The position numbers were made by a program, and so were the translations under genes. Positions 7,687-17,184 of a stretch of DNA of 57,456 nucleotides are shown piece after piece. The stretch comes from Nitrospirota bacterium (lineage in GTDB: Bacteria > Nitrospirota > Thermodesulfovibrionia > Thermodesulfovibrionales > UBA6898). Under the pieces are notes generated by a model. That model was given only the letters and a program-made list of their open reading frames with translations, did not search any database and was not told the DNA's origin. Position 1 is the first letter of the stretch. Each line of letters begins with the position of its first letter. Location of the stretch: assembly GCA_021814475.1 (NCBI GenBank), contig JAKAIE010000007.1, forward strand, positions 1 to 57,456, in the 5' to 3' direction.

Positions 7687-9645
7687 TCAGCCGTCTCCCT
7701 TCTTCACAACTTCGAGACTCTTGCAGGCATTCTGGAATCCCATGTCACACGCCTTCTTGAAATCTTCCTCAGCCTTAGTGCGATTGCCTGACCAGGCATA
7801 TGCTATCCCGCGGTTGTGATATGCAAGGACATATCCAGGCTCTATGGCAATCACCCGCGTAAGATCCCGAATCGCCTCGGGAAACCGCTTTGTACGCGAA
7901 TAGGCATTTGCCCGGTCGTTCAGCGCCCGGATATTCTCGGGATCCCACTCAAGGATCATGTCATATTCTTCAAACGCATGCTTAAAGGCGCCTTTTTTGG
8001 CGTATATATCAGCCATCCTGAGCACACCGTCCACATCCATGGGCGGCCTGACAAAGATGTCCTTGGCCTTCTTGAAATCCTCGCGGGCCTTCACGTTGTC
8101 CCCAAGCGCAATATAGACGTCTCCCCTTCCGGAATAGGTCTTTGACATATTTGACGGGGTCATATCCGCGTTTTCCCATTTATTCAATTCCTGAACATTT
8201 TTCGGAAAGAAACTGATAGCCCTGCTCATGTCTTCCAGTGCGCGCTGGTAATCACCAACCTTTGCGTATGCATTACCGCGGTTATTATACCCGATAGGCT
8301 TGTCAGGAGATTTCTTTACCACATCATCCCAGAGCTTTATCTCATCAGTCCAGACATCATTCCGCACATAGGTGCCTATCGATAAAGGAACCACTATAAT
8401 CAATGCAGGCACAATGATTTTCAGCATATTCGCCCGCCTGAAAATCAGATGCGAAATATGCATAACGATTACAGAAACTGCCATAAAGAAACCAACGCTA
8501 GGGAGATATATCCGGTGTTCGAATATGACATCCTTGATCGGAATGACGGATGACTCTATCGAAAGGGTAATAAAAAACCAGAACACCCCAAGTGCAACGA
8601 GACGACAGGAGATGGAAAGCTCCTGATTCCGGGGGTTTTCCGCATCCCGCAGCGAGTGGCCTTTGCGCCATAGATAAATACCCGCCGCCGCGATGCAAAG
8701 GAGTATAAGGAAAGATCCGATCACGCGCCATTCAAAAAAGGACCGGGATATAGGGAAATCGTAAACAACTCTGAGATTGACAGGAAACAAAAGCGTCCGA
8801 ATATATACAACAATTGCACGAAACTGCGTAAACAGATAATAAATGGGTGATCTTTCTGTCAGATCATAAATTTTTTCCATTCTGGTAATATCAGCCACGC
8901 CGGAACTGCGGCTTACAAGGCCAATCTCGGGTCCAAAAATGGACAACGGAATTATAATCAAAGTCACCGCAAACGGCAGAACAAAGAGGAATCTTCTCTT
9001 CTGATAACGGGAAGCACTCATCACAAGAGTCTCGAGCATCAGAATTATAAATGGAATAGTAAAGGAAATCTCCTTCGTCTTCATGGCAAAGACCGTGCAA
9101 AGCAATGAAGCCGCGTAAAGGCCATAACCCGCACTGCTCCTTTTCCCCCGCTCAAACCTTAAACGTGCGGCAAGATACAAACAGACCGAAAGAAGATAAA
9201 AAAGTGTAGCCAAAGAGGTGAAACGCTGAGTTACGTAGGAAACAGCCTGCGTCTGCGCCGGATGAACGAGGAACAAAAGAGCCGAGAATAAGGCTGCTTG
9301 ACGAAAGATCGGGGTAGGCTCCTGCCCTTTATTGAGACTCCTGACGATACCGTCAAGCAGAAGGAGTACGAGGAGACTGTTGGCGATATGGACCAAGACA
9401 TTAAAGAGATGATAACCCATCGGGTTTTCCCCTCCGATGAGATAGTTCAGGGCAAAACTCAAATAACCGATCTGTCTGGGGTCGCTCATGTTTGTCGCTG
9501 CCAGATCGGCAACAATAGGATTGTTAACCACATACTCGTAATCATCAAACAGGAAGGGTCCATCAACAATAACCCTGGAGTATATAGCCAACCCTATGCA
9601 TGTAAAAAATATTCCTAGAAGAAACCATCGTCTCTTGTCAACCAT
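7687..9645 (-). CDS. TMTC-type GT-C membrane glycosyltransferase with C-terminal TPRs (copy 2)
   Basis: About 652 residues. The N-terminal two thirds is polytopic with the GT-C acidic loop FLFDDYEYVVNNP and family blocks HPAQTQAVSYVTQRF, AMKTKEISFTIPF and EHRIYLPSVGFF. The C-terminal third has at least four TPRs, for example IGYNNRGNAYAKVGDYQRAL and LAYHNRGIAYAWSGNRTKAE. ATG 9645 is chosen because AAGGTGG lies 6 nt upstream and it overlaps the ResB-like stop by 8 bp. It is closest to the adjacent downstream copy and is co-directional with both ResB-like genes and CcsA, so it is probably expressed with cytochrome c maturation. By eye this gene is more A+T rich than the flanking metabolic genes. 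Confidence 0.8.
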   Translation of the reverse strand: MVDKRRWFLLGIFFTCIGLAIYSRVIVDGPFLFDDYEYVVNNPIVADLAATNMSDPRQIGYLSFALNYLIGGENPMGYHLFNVLVHIANSLLVLLLLDGIVRSLNKGQEPTPIFRQAALFSALLFLVHPAQTQAVSYVTQRFTSLATLFYLLSVCLYLAARLRFERGKRSSAGYGLYAASLLCTVFAMKTKEISFTIPFIILMLETLVMSASRYQKRRFLFVLPFAVTLIIIPLSIFGPEIGLVSRSSGVADITRMEKIYDLTERSPIYYLFTQFRAIVVYIRTLLFPVNLRVVYDFPISRSFFEWRVIGSFLILLCIAAAGIYLWRKGHSLRDAENPRNQELSISCRLVALGVFWFFITLSIESSVIPIKDVIFEHRIYLPSVGFFMAVSVIVMHISHLIFRRANMLKIIVPALIIVVPLSIGTYVRNDVWTDEIKLWDDVVKKSPDKPIGYNNRGNAYAKVGDYQRALEDMSRAISFFPKNVQELNKWENADMTPSNMSKTYSGRGDVYIALGDNVKAREDFKKAKDIFVRPPMDVDGVLRMADIYAKKGAFKHAFEEYDMILEWDPENIRALNDRANAYSRTKRFPEAIRDLTRVIAIEPGYVLAYHNRGIAYAWSGNRTKAEEDFKKACDMGFQNACKSLEVVKKGDG

Positions 9646-10672
9646 TTGTTTCCACCTTATAACGGGCATTCTTATTCCTCTGCATTATAAAGGCAATACC
9701 CCCGGCCGCCGCCATAAGCAGCCCCGGAATCATCAGATAAAGTCCCGGATCCCAAACAATCTGAATTTCAGCCCACCGCTTGACATCCCCGAATGAGACA
9801 AGCACGTCATCCGCTGAAACCAACTCACCTGGCTCCGCATAACCGTTATGTACAAGATCAAGATTGCGCGCAATCCGCACCTTGTACAGTGGACCTTTCC
9901 TGCCTGCGAAAGCTCCCGCCTTGCCCGGCACCCCCGACGCGTCAGGATAGTATCTCAGATAAAAGGTATACGGAAGCATCGTCGTCCGGAAAGAATCCTC
10001 CTTGCCAGGCGGGTAAATGTTCATGACCGCGTATGCATCATCAACTATGTCACCGCCTTGCCGGAAGAAACGTACATGAGGAGAGTATCCAACCCTTCCT
10101 ACCTTATAATAATACCCATTTGATAATACCGGAAATGCGTCATTGACCCTCAGCTCCTTCCCCCATGATCTGCCGTCCCTCACCAGGAGGCGCGCCTGAT
10201 GCTGTCTTGTTTTGCATCCCGCTTCCTCAGGAAAAGGAGCAACTTCAACCATTGCAATGTCTGCAGAAGGCGGTCGGGAAAATTTGCGGACATATAGCCT
10301 GATGAGATCAGGCGCACTACTGGCAGTGTTGCTTCCCTGGCCCTCGTTCAAAATAAGACTACCCTCGAAACGAGTCAAACTACTCACGAAGATGCCGGCG
10401 CCAGTCAGCAAGAGTCCCGCATAAAAAACCGCCAGAGCCTTTCGAGAAGAGTCCCTGAACGCCCCAGTCTTGCATGCCATCCATAATTCAGCGATTGTTG
10501 CCCCCATAAGCACCCCGACTCCGGAAAGAACTGGCCACTGATGCAACAGTTGCATCAATCCATATACGGAAGGACCAAACAGCCCCGACGCCTGCAGAAG
10601 TATATAGCAGAATAAATACCATCCCGATAACGCAAATATATATTTATTAATAAATCTTATCTTCTTCACCAT
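9638..10672 (-). CDS. ResB-like protein (divergent Ccs1/ResB homologue)
   Basis: The 344-residue membrane protein has about three N-terminal hydrophobic segments, a large extracytoplasmic domain and one C-terminal segment. This is ResB topology with a reduced N-terminus. FEGSLILNEGQ at the end of the N-terminal membrane part matches FSGNLVLTEGQ in the neighbouring true ResB, and the C-terminal ADDVLVSFGDVKRWAEIQIVWDPGLYL matches the last ResB block. ResB/Ccs1 partners CcsA in System II cytochrome c synthesis, delivering apocytochrome and/or heme on the outer face. A second, divergent ResB in the same operon as a complete ResB-CcsA pair is notable. The start overlaps the upstream small gene by 7 bp. 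Homology is moderately certain; independent function is unknown. Confidence 0.7.
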   Translation of the reverse strand: MVKKIRFINKYIFALSGWYLFCYILLQASGLFGPSVYGLMQLLHQWPVLSGVGVLMGATIAELWMACKTGAFRDSSRKALAVFYAGLLLTGAGIFVSSLTRFEGSLILNEGQGSNTASSAPDLIRLYVRKFSRPPSADIAMVEVAPFPEEAGCKTRQHQARLLVRDGRSWGKELRVNDAFPVLSNGYYYKVGRVGYSPHVRFFRQGGDIVDDAYAVMNIYPPGKEDSFRTTMLPYTFYLRYYPDASGVPGKAGAFAGRKGPLYKVRIARNLDLVHNGYAEPGELVSADDVLVSFGDVKRWAEIQIVWDPGLYLMIPGLLMAAAGGIAFIMQRNKNARYKVETNG

Positions 10673-11220
10673 GAGAACAACCTGTCTGCAGGAAGAGGAG
10701 CAGGCACTTCTCCCTGCGGATAAACCTCATAGTCAACAATTATCCACCTGCCCCACATCTTTTTCAGGAAATATCGCACAGTAACAAAGTCCGCCTTCCT
10801 TCCGGATATCTGGCGCCTGGTCGTGTAATTCTGGAGAACAATAAACCAGCTCTCATCAACAATGGCAACAGCCCGCTCTGGAGATAAGAAAGTAATCTTC
10901 CTGAATGTGCTCCTGTCGCGGTCCATGACAGGCAGTTCCCCCTTTTCCTTCCATCTGTCGATATCCTGAAATATCCTCCTTTTGACCATCTTTTCGGCCG
11001 GAAACAGATTAAGACCAGCAAGACTACCCCCTGTTGCATAAAAACCTGACAATGTGGCGCTAAAAAATCTGACTGTGCTGATGATCTCCTGTGTCACCAG
11101 CGCCCGCGGAAAATTTCCTGTTTTATACCTGTAATACTCATACGCTCCGGAATCCCGCAATAGCGACGCTGCAATGGCAAAAAGCAGACCCAGGGACAGT
11201 ATTACACCTCTTGCCCTCAT
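10666..11220 (-). CDS. Small exported or membrane-anchored protein of unknown function in the Ccs cluster
   Basis: The 184-residue protein begins with a signal or anchor sequence (ILSLGLLFAIAASLL) followed by a soluble extracytoplasmic domain. I do not recognise the family. The domain is rich in aromatic and basic residues; the C-terminal part (ADFVTVRYFLKKMWGRWIIVDYE) resembles the beta-sheet end of NTF2/SnoaL-like folds, but that is only an impression. Its start overlaps the CcsA stop by 4 bp and its stop overlaps the ResB-like start by 7 bp, so it is translationally locked between two cytochrome c synthetase genes. An accessory role in apocytochrome or heme handling is a reasonable guess from this placement only. 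Confidence 0.7.
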   Translation of the reverse strand: MRARGVILSLGLLFAIAASLLRDSGAYEYYRYKTGNFPRALVTQEIISTVRFFSATLSGFYATGGSLAGLNLFPAEKMVKRRIFQDIDRWKEKGELPVMDRDRSTFRKITFLSPERAVAIVDESWFIVLQNYTTRRQISGRKADFVTVRYFLKKMWGRWIIVDYEVYPQGEVPAPLPADRLFSW

Positions 11221-12062
11221 GAACCCGCTTTGACCCCGAAGATATGCTGGCTATTTTTCACAAAGAAATCCACGCCCCAGTAAGCAATGACAATGCCCAC
11301 CATAGCGAAAATATACAACCAGGCAAGTCTGCGTCCCCTCCAGCCAAGTGTCTGTCTCAAATGAATTGAAAGTCCGTACACCAGCCATGAGGAAAGGGAC
11401 CAGACCTCTACCGGGTCCCAGCTCCAGTAACTACCCCAGAGATCTTTTGCCCAGATGGATCCTGCCGCAATCATGATAGCATCGCAGATAAAGCCGTATA
11501 TCACAAACTTGAACATCAGTTCGTCAATAATCCCGAGAGAAGGAAGCTTCTCATAGAGGGGATGAATCAATCCTTTATCGGCCTTGGCCTTCTTTAGAAG
11601 GAAAACGGCTCCCAGCCCTGCTGCAACGAGATATGCCCCAAAGGCAAGCTGGGCGAAGAACACATGAATAATCAACCAGGAGCTCTTCAGCGCGGCCCCA
11701 TGCGGAAGCGCAGTCGGATGCTTCATTATCCCGTATCCGAGAAAAAGCAGGGTAATGGGAACCGTAAACATGGCCAGACCAATAAGCCCACGACGCCTCA
11801 ATAGAACATACAGGGTGAGAAGTATGGCAAACCAGCCCCCGTTAACGGCGTTCTCGAACTCTCCGTTAGCCGGGAAATACCCTGTCCTCTGCCATCTGAT
11901 TACAAATATCGCAGTGTGGGCAATAAAAGCCGGAACCATGAGAAAAGGAACATATCTAAGAAGCAGTTCTTTGTTAAAGACATATGCCGTCAGTAACAAA
12001 ACCGTGCTCAGCGCATATGCATATATCATACCCCAGGCCAATAATGACTCAACCCAGCTCAT
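11217..12062 (-). CDS. ccsA: Cytochrome c synthesis protein CcsA/ResC (heme handling, System II)
   Basis: The 281-residue protein has about eight hydrophobic segments and the tryptophan-rich WWD motif WGSYWSWDPVEVWSL, the hallmark of the CcmC/CcmF/CcsA heme-handling family; conserved His residues flank it (for example LSIHLRQTLG). CcsA together with ResB/Ccs1 exports heme and ligates it to CXnCH motifs of apocytochromes on the periplasmic side. The gene overlaps upstream ResB by 4 bp and the downstream small gene by 4 bp. The many multiheme cytochromes encoded 12-35 kb away are the obvious clients. Length fits a separate CcsA rather than a fused CcsBA. Confidence 0.92.
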   Translation of the reverse strand: MSWVESLLAWGMIYAYALSTVLLLTAYVFNKELLLRYVPFLMVPAFIAHTAIFVIRWQRTGYFPANGEFENAVNGGWFAILLTLYVLLRRRGLIGLAMFTVPITLLFLGYGIMKHPTALPHGAALKSSWLIIHVFFAQLAFGAYLVAAGLGAVFLLKKAKADKGLIHPLYEKLPSLGIIDELMFKFVIYGFICDAIMIAAGSIWAKDLWGSYWSWDPVEVWSLSSWLVYGLSIHLRQTLGWRGRRLAWLYIFAMVGIVIAYWGVDFFVKNSQHIFGVKAGS

Positions 12063-13513
12063 CCGGTTGCCCCTCCTTTAACAGTTCCGCCTTCGGCCAA
12101 CAGATGTGCCTTAAGTGCTGAAACGATGCCATCCAGTTCACCCGCAAAGGTCTGGGGATAATATTCACTGTTTCCTTTAATGAACAATTTATATCCCCCG
12201 CAGGTTTCTGCTACATGAACCCGAACCAGTTTCTGGGTAAAGACAAGCCTTATGATCAGGCCGGCCGCTCCGAAGAAAAAACCAAGGTAGAGAGGAACAT
12301 TGCCGTATTCCCGCACTATCAGGAAATCAACCCAATACCTGATATCGCGGCAGGACAGCTCATAGTCGCCAAAAGAAGCCCATTCACCAGGTCTCCTGAA
12401 CGCATCGTACAGCACTTTATCGCCCAGTTCGACGCGCATCCGCAGAACAGGGTTCCTGATTTCAAGCGACCTGGTGTCTGTCGCGCCATCATGCTCATAA
12501 TAGTCCGGGTAAAAGCGGACACTGATCCTGTACGGGAGACCGGGAAACTTAAAAGAATCCTCATCCCCTCGCAGGATCTTCAGGCTAAAGTATCCGCCCT
12601 GAATTTCTTCACCGCTTTTCTTTCTGAGGACAAAAAGAGGTGAAACGCCTATATCCTCAGCCAGTATTGAGATGGCGCCCTTGTTTATCGGCTCGTTCAC
12701 CTTCATGACAGCATCCAGGTTCTCCTGCAAGTATTTCATTCTTATTATAACATCCAAGTCGGTTCCAACCTTCCCTTCATATCTGGGCGCAACACGGATC
12801 AGGGAAAGGCCGAAATCCGGAAGGGCCTTGAAAATCTTAGGATCGTTTTTTATGATTCTGAACTGCGACATGTCGGCGTGAAACTCCTGCCCTTCGGTAA
12901 GCACAAGATTTCCCGAGAAACGGGTATAGTGCAGGAGAAGACCCCCAATCAGGCAAAGCAGGAAGCTGAGGTGAAAGAACAAAAAGCCAAACGGAGAATA
13001 ACGATTCTTCACAGCCAGAAAAGACCCCCCTGCCGGCCTTCCTATGACAGACCAGAAATGTCCCCGTAAAAAAACAGCAACACTGTCAGAAACAGAAGTC
13101 TTGTCTGCATGCGACACATTGTCGACGAATATCTTCAGGGAGGTCGGGTCCTCCCTTATATTCTCTATCCCGGCCGCGGCTGTAGCCCCTCCAATAAGAT
13201 AGGAACGACGCAGGACTATCGGTATGCGATGAGCCAGAACAACCATTAGGTTTACAAAAAAAATTCCAAGAGAAGCCACTGTAAGAGGCGAAGTATATAT
13301 CTCATTCAGGCCCAGTTTCTCGATAACCAAGGAGGTTATCGGATAATCCGTCCTCCATCTGTCGTACTGTCCCCTGGATAAGTACAACTTCTTTTGAGGA
13401 ACAACCAGTCCAAGGAAGAATATCAGCAGTAAGACCATGATGATAACTATTGTCACCCGAGGTCTTCTGAAACCTGTATAGAAACTTACCACACTCTCAG
13501 CAAAACTTGGCAT
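12059..13513 (-). CDS. resB: Cytochrome c biogenesis protein ResB/Ccs1
   Basis: The 484-residue protein has hydrophobic segments near residues 20-40, 70-95 and 170-195, a large extracytoplasmic beta-rich domain, and a final segment near residue 415 (VPLYLGFFFGAAGLIIRL). Blocks such as FLGLVVPQKK, RYSPFGFLFFHLSF and FSGNLVLTEGQEF are typical of ResB. It forms the System II cytochrome c synthetase with CcsA, whose gene overlaps by 4 bp immediately downstream. The paralogue at 9638-10672 lacks the first part of this sequence. It is placed after a TPR lipoprotein gene with a 34 bp gap in the same orientation. Confidence 0.9.
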   Translation of the reverse strand: MPSFAESVVSFYTGFRRPRVTIVIIMVLLLIFFLGLVVPQKKLYLSRGQYDRWRTDYPITSLVIEKLGLNEIYTSPLTVASLGIFFVNLMVVLAHRIPIVLRRSYLIGGATAAAGIENIREDPTSLKIFVDNVSHADKTSVSDSVAVFLRGHFWSVIGRPAGGSFLAVKNRYSPFGFLFFHLSFLLCLIGGLLLHYTRFSGNLVLTEGQEFHADMSQFRIIKNDPKIFKALPDFGLSLIRVAPRYEGKVGTDLDVIIRMKYLQENLDAVMKVNEPINKGAISILAEDIGVSPLFVLRKKSGEEIQGGYFSLKILRGDEDSFKFPGLPYRISVRFYPDYYEHDGATDTRSLEIRNPVLRMRVELGDKVLYDAFRRPGEWASFGDYELSCRDIRYWVDFLIVREYGNVPLYLGFFFGAAGLIIRLVFTQKLVRVHVAETCGGYKLFIKGNSEYYPQTFAGELDGIVSALKAHLLAEGGTVKGGATG

Positions 13514-13547
13514 TAATTTCCATCGGTCATCTCAATATCTATATAAT

Positions 13548-14987
13548 TCAGTAATCATAAAGGCCGTCAAGTAATTTCAGTCCTTTTGCATTCTTTTCTT
13601 TTTCGTACAGCTTCCTCAATCTTTCAAGGCCAGCCTGCTCGCGGGGATCAAGCCGATATCCTCCCGCAGCCTTATAGGCTGCAACCGCTTCTTCGTATTG
13701 GGATATCGCCGTATCCTCACGTTTCAATTTGTATGCACAGTCGCCCATGAGAAAGAGCCCTGCTACCCAGCCCGGCAGGTCAGGCGAGGCAGCAAGCACC
13801 CTTGATGCCTCTTCATATCTCCCCAAATCATACAACGCCACCGCAAGTTCCAGCCTTGCCTCATGCATACCCGGCTCCAGTTCAACAGCTTTTCTGAAGA
13901 ACTCCAGCGAGCCGACTACGTCGCCGCTTCTGTACCGCATAACGCCGGCATCCACTATACCGCGACAGGCAATCGCCTGTTTCTTACATAGCCGGGACAA
14001 ATTGTCAAGCGCCGGAGCCTTGCCGGCAAGCTGTGATCGTGCAATCTCTCTCATAACGGCAAGATAGGGATCATCAGTATAAGCCTTGGTCTGAGCAGTA
14101 AGGAACTCAAACGCCTCTTTGATCCCTCCTCCAGACAGCATGTTCTCAGCCTGGTCACGGACCACCCAAACAGGCTGAGGTGAGTTTGTGTGAATCAGAG
14201 AAGGTTCACTCAATATTGTCTTGACTATATCAGGGAAATAGCCATATATGGAATCCAGATCAGGAGGTGATATGACATGGACTGAGCCGGCCATTATGCG
14301 CCAGGAGGCAATTGAGTCAAAAAAATCCCTGATGGCGCCCAGTTTATTCATCCTTTTCTGTACAGCATACAGGGGAAAGAAGCTCATATCCAGATTAACA
14401 AGCGCAGAATCATTCAGATGTAATTTCCTTGAGGGCCCGCATATTTGAATCCCGACTCCCGCAAGCTTTCCCGAAACTGTGCCATTATCGAACTTCAGGG
14501 AATCGATCTCACCGGCCGGAAAATGTGAAGCCTCATTCCTGAGAAAATATTTCACACGCTCCTCTGCATCAACAAAATCAAGATACCTGAAAGGGATAAT
14601 CCAAATTATCCTCTTTACTATTCCAAGCTGACTTCCGGCAAAAAGATAATTGTCTCCGTTAACAAAGGCCTTCAGGCCGGAGCGGTTTCCACCGCGGCCC
14701 AGTGCATCCCTGATAAGCTTCATTTTTTCGGGAGGGATAAAGGCCAGACCGTCTTTCGGTCCCACATTTATTGCAGTCATATCTCTGTATCCGGCATCAG
14801 CCCAGGAAGAAAGAACATCTGTATATCTGTCAGAAATCGGAACGGATCGTATAGGATCAACGCCAATCACAGGGGCTAAATCCGTTTTTTGAGGCCGTCC
14901 GCTGCACGAAATGACGCAGAACAAAAGGAGCATAACTGCGGACTCAAACAGACGCTTAACTACTGATGTCGATCCTATATTCCGCAC
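13548..14987 (-). CDS. TPR-containing lipoprotein of unknown function
   Basis: The 479-residue protein has a lipoprotein signal: hydrophobic AVMLLLFCVISC ends in a Cys near residue 29 followed by SG. The middle (about 40-260) is unlike families I know; DAGYRDMTAINVGPKDGLAFIPP is a notable segment. Residues about 290-470 contain TPR-like repeats, for example SGDVVGSLEFFRKAVELEPG and LGRYEEASRVLAAS. It is probably anchored in a membrane facing the periplasm as a scaffold. It sits between a TMTC-type gene and ResB, so it could recruit client proteins to either machine. The start is GTG without a clear ribosome site, so the N-terminus is uncertain by a few residues. Confidence 0.72.
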   Translation of the reverse strand: MRNIGSTSVVKRLFESAVMLLLFCVISCSGRPQKTDLAPVIGVDPIRSVPISDRYTDVLSSWADAGYRDMTAINVGPKDGLAFIPPEKMKLIRDALGRGGNRSGLKAFVNGDNYLFAGSQLGIVKRIIWIIPFRYLDFVDAEERVKYFLRNEASHFPAGEIDSLKFDNGTVSGKLAGVGIQICGPSRKLHLNDSALVNLDMSFFPLYAVQKRMNKLGAIRDFFDSIASWRIMAGSVHVISPPDLDSIYGYFPDIVKTILSEPSLIHTNSPQPVWVVRDQAENMLSGGGIKEAFEFLTAQTKAYTDDPYLAVMREIARSQLAGKAPALDNLSRLCKKQAIACRGIVDAGVMRYRSGDVVGSLEFFRKAVELEPGMHEARLELAVALYDLGRYEEASRVLAASPDLPGWVAGLFLMGDCAYKLKREDTAISQYEEAVAAYKAAGGYRLDPREQAGLERLRKLYEKEKNAKGLKLLDGLYDY

Positions 14988-15064
14988 TTAACAGTACACT
15001 GCCCCTGGATCAGGATATGTCCATTAGTTTTCATCTGTCATTTATTTTAATGAGTCCAATTGAG

Positions 15065-15093
15065 AATTTACAAACCGGTTATTGATAAACCAA
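15065..15093 (-). promoter_or_regulatory. Possible sigma-70-type promoter upstream of the TPR lipoprotein
   Basis: On the minus strand TTGGTT (15093-15088) is followed after 17 bases by TAAATT (15070-15065), in the 150 bp gap between the TMTC-type gene at 15139 and the lipoprotein start at 14987. The match is imperfect and the region is A+T rich, so this is only a candidate that would allow the Ccs/glycosylation genes to be transcribed separately from the upstream GT2-TMTC pair. Confidence 0.25.
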
Positions 15094-15138
15094 TGAATTC
15101 AGTCTTTGCAGTGGTCGGCTCCACGAGCATGCAGACAA

Positions 15139-17184
15139 TTACCTGAACCTGGCATTGATTTCATCGATATATCTGCGCGCAATCGGCGAATCATGTGATG
15201 CTGCCAAAACGGCCGCGAATTCCCCCAGCGCCTCCCTTGAATGACCGCTGTGATAGTAGGCTATCCCGAGATTTTCACGGGTGCGCACATCATCCGGCCT
15301 GTAATATGCCGCAGTCTGAAATTCCCTGATCGCTTCCGGATACCGGCCCCTCTCGTCATAAATCACCCCGATGTTATTTATGGCGTCAATATTCCGGGAA
15401 TTCAGTTTCAGGGCGGCCCGAAATTCGGCAATCGCCATGTCAAACTTCCGCTGGAGATAATACGAAGTGCCAAGGTCAACGCACGCTGTATCCGAATTTG
15501 GGTTTATCCTCTTTAGCTCCTGATATTCCATCACTGCATCGCCAAAACGCCCCATGTCGTCATAAAGAAGTCCGAGACTTCGACGTGCATCAAAATAATC
15601 CGGCCTCAACATTAATGCAACTCGAAATTTCTTCTCCGCCTCATCAAAGAGACCGAGTTCCCGATCAACCCTGCCCAGAGCCCAGTATGCCGCATGATAA
15701 TTTGGATTCAGTTTCAATGCAGTATCGAACATTTCTGCTGCCTTCGAATATTGACCAAGACGAAAATACACGCCGCCGAGATTGTAATACGGCACAAACT
15801 TGCGCGGGCTTTCCCTGATTGTATCTTTCCAGAACGTCTCCTCATCGGACCATGTGGCATTTCTTTGATACGCAGCCCCTGCATAGCCGGTCAAGGCCAG
15901 TCCAATAAGCAGTGATGCCGCAATTCTCAACAGCCTGTAAGTCATTTTTTCCATTACCATAAAATAGAGGGCCACGATCATCAAAAAAAAGCCGGCAGAG
16001 GGAAGATACACCCGGTACTCACAGATCAACAGCCGCAGGGGAACAAAACTGGACTCGACTGAAAGCGTTATGAAAAACCAGAAAATGCCGAATGCCACCA
16101 GCCGCAATCCTCGATCTCCTGTCCGCGATCTGTGAAAAGAATATAAGCCGGCACCGAATATGGCAGCAAGAAGCAGGAAAGACAAGAAGACCTGAGTATC
16201 AAAAAAAGAACGATACACCGGGAAATCATAATCAATGGTCTGATGGACAGGATGGAAAAGCAGACGAATATATCTTACAATCACCCGGAACTGCGTAAAC
16301 AGGTACTCAGATCTGTCCTGAGTAATAAAACTGTATTCCCTCGTTGCCGAATCAAAAGTCCTGTCAAGTCCATAAAGGTAGTTCAGAGGAATTATCCCCG
16401 CTGTAAGCGCAAAAGGAAAAAGAAGCTTGCCCCTTCTTGCAGGCGTCTCCCTAAAAAAGAAAATTTCGCATATGACAATTACAAAAGGAATGGTAAATGT
16501 ATTTTCCTTAGTGAACATACCCGCAACAGCTGCGGCGAGGGCCCCGACGTAAAAAAAGCCGGCATAGAATCTTTTCCTGTTCTTCACTGTTGCTTGCGGC
16601 ATGTCTTCATCCTTCTGCATCAGCAGCCTGGACTTCAGATACATCATAACTGACAACAGATAAAAGAAAGCCGCCAATGATGCCAATCGCTGAAATATAT
16701 AGGTCACGGCTTCGGTCTGAACAGGATGGGAAACAAACAGCATGGCTATCACCAACGCAATATAGCCCGCTTTCCTCTGCAGGTAGTGATCCTTCATAAA
16801 CGGAGTGCGAAAAACGTATGCAACCATCAGATATACCAGCACGGCATTAAGCAGATGAATTGCCAGATTGACAGCATGGAAACAAGAGACTCTAAACCCG
16901 CTGATCCTGTAATTGAGCGCAAAGCTCAGCATTGTTATATACCGCTGTCTTATATGCTTGTAGAGTTCTTCGTCTCCCCTGGCAAGCGCGGATGGGAGGT
17001 TCCAATTCCTGACAAAGGGATTCTGAACAATCAGCCTGTTGTCATCCCATATAAACGGCGCATGAAACGTATTCGAATACACAAGCAGACCCAGCATACA
17101 GACCAAGATCAGGTGGACCGCTGGGCTGCGCCAAATAAATCCGACGGCCCATTGCGTACCTTCCTTCCGCACGAATCGCTTCAT
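15139..17184 (-). CDS. TMTC-type GT-C membrane glycosyltransferase with long TPR domain (copy 3)
   Basis: This 681-residue protein is the longest of the four paralogues. The polytopic N-terminal region (to about residue 430) has the acidic loop FIWDDNRLIVQNP and family blocks HPVQTEAVTYIFQRL, FTKENTFTIPF and EYRVYLPSAGFF. About six regular TPRs follow from residue 455, such as VPYYNLGGVYFRLGQYSKAA and AINNIGVIYDERGRYPEAIR. Its start overlaps the stop of the DPM1-like GT2 gene by 4 bp, a direct coupling of a putative polyprenyl-phosphate-mannose synthase with a GT-C enzyme that would use its product. Architecture is certain. O-mannosyltransferase activity is inferred from eukaryotic TMTC1-4. 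Confidence 0.82.
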   Translation of the reverse strand: MKRFVRKEGTQWAVGFIWRSPAVHLILVCMLGLLVYSNTFHAPFIWDDNRLIVQNPFVRNWNLPSALARGDEELYKHIRQRYITMLSFALNYRISGFRVSCFHAVNLAIHLLNAVLVYLMVAYVFRTPFMKDHYLQRKAGYIALVIAMLFVSHPVQTEAVTYIFQRLASLAAFFYLLSVMMYLKSRLLMQKDEDMPQATVKNRKRFYAGFFYVGALAAAVAGMFTKENTFTIPFVIVICEIFFFRETPARRGKLLFPFALTAGIIPLNYLYGLDRTFDSATREYSFITQDRSEYLFTQFRVIVRYIRLLFHPVHQTIDYDFPVYRSFFDTQVFLSFLLLAAIFGAGLYSFHRSRTGDRGLRLVAFGIFWFFITLSVESSFVPLRLLICEYRVYLPSAGFFLMIVALYFMVMEKMTYRLLRIAASLLIGLALTGYAGAAYQRNATWSDEETFWKDTIRESPRKFVPYYNLGGVYFRLGQYSKAAEMFDTALKLNPNYHAAYWALGRVDRELGLFDEAEKKFRVALMLRPDYFDARRSLGLLYDDMGRFGDAVMEYQELKRINPNSDTACVDLGTSYYLQRKFDMAIAEFRAALKLNSRNIDAINNIGVIYDERGRYPEAIREFQTAAYYRPDDVRTRENLGIAYYHSGHSREALGEFAAVLAASHDSPIARRYIDEINARFR

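Noticed and set aside
6088-9645. Calling the TMTC-type proteins plain TPR proteins or O-GlcNAc transferases
   Set aside because: They have ten or so membrane segments and GT-C acidic-loop motifs; cytosolic O-GlcNAc transferases have a GT-B domain instead.
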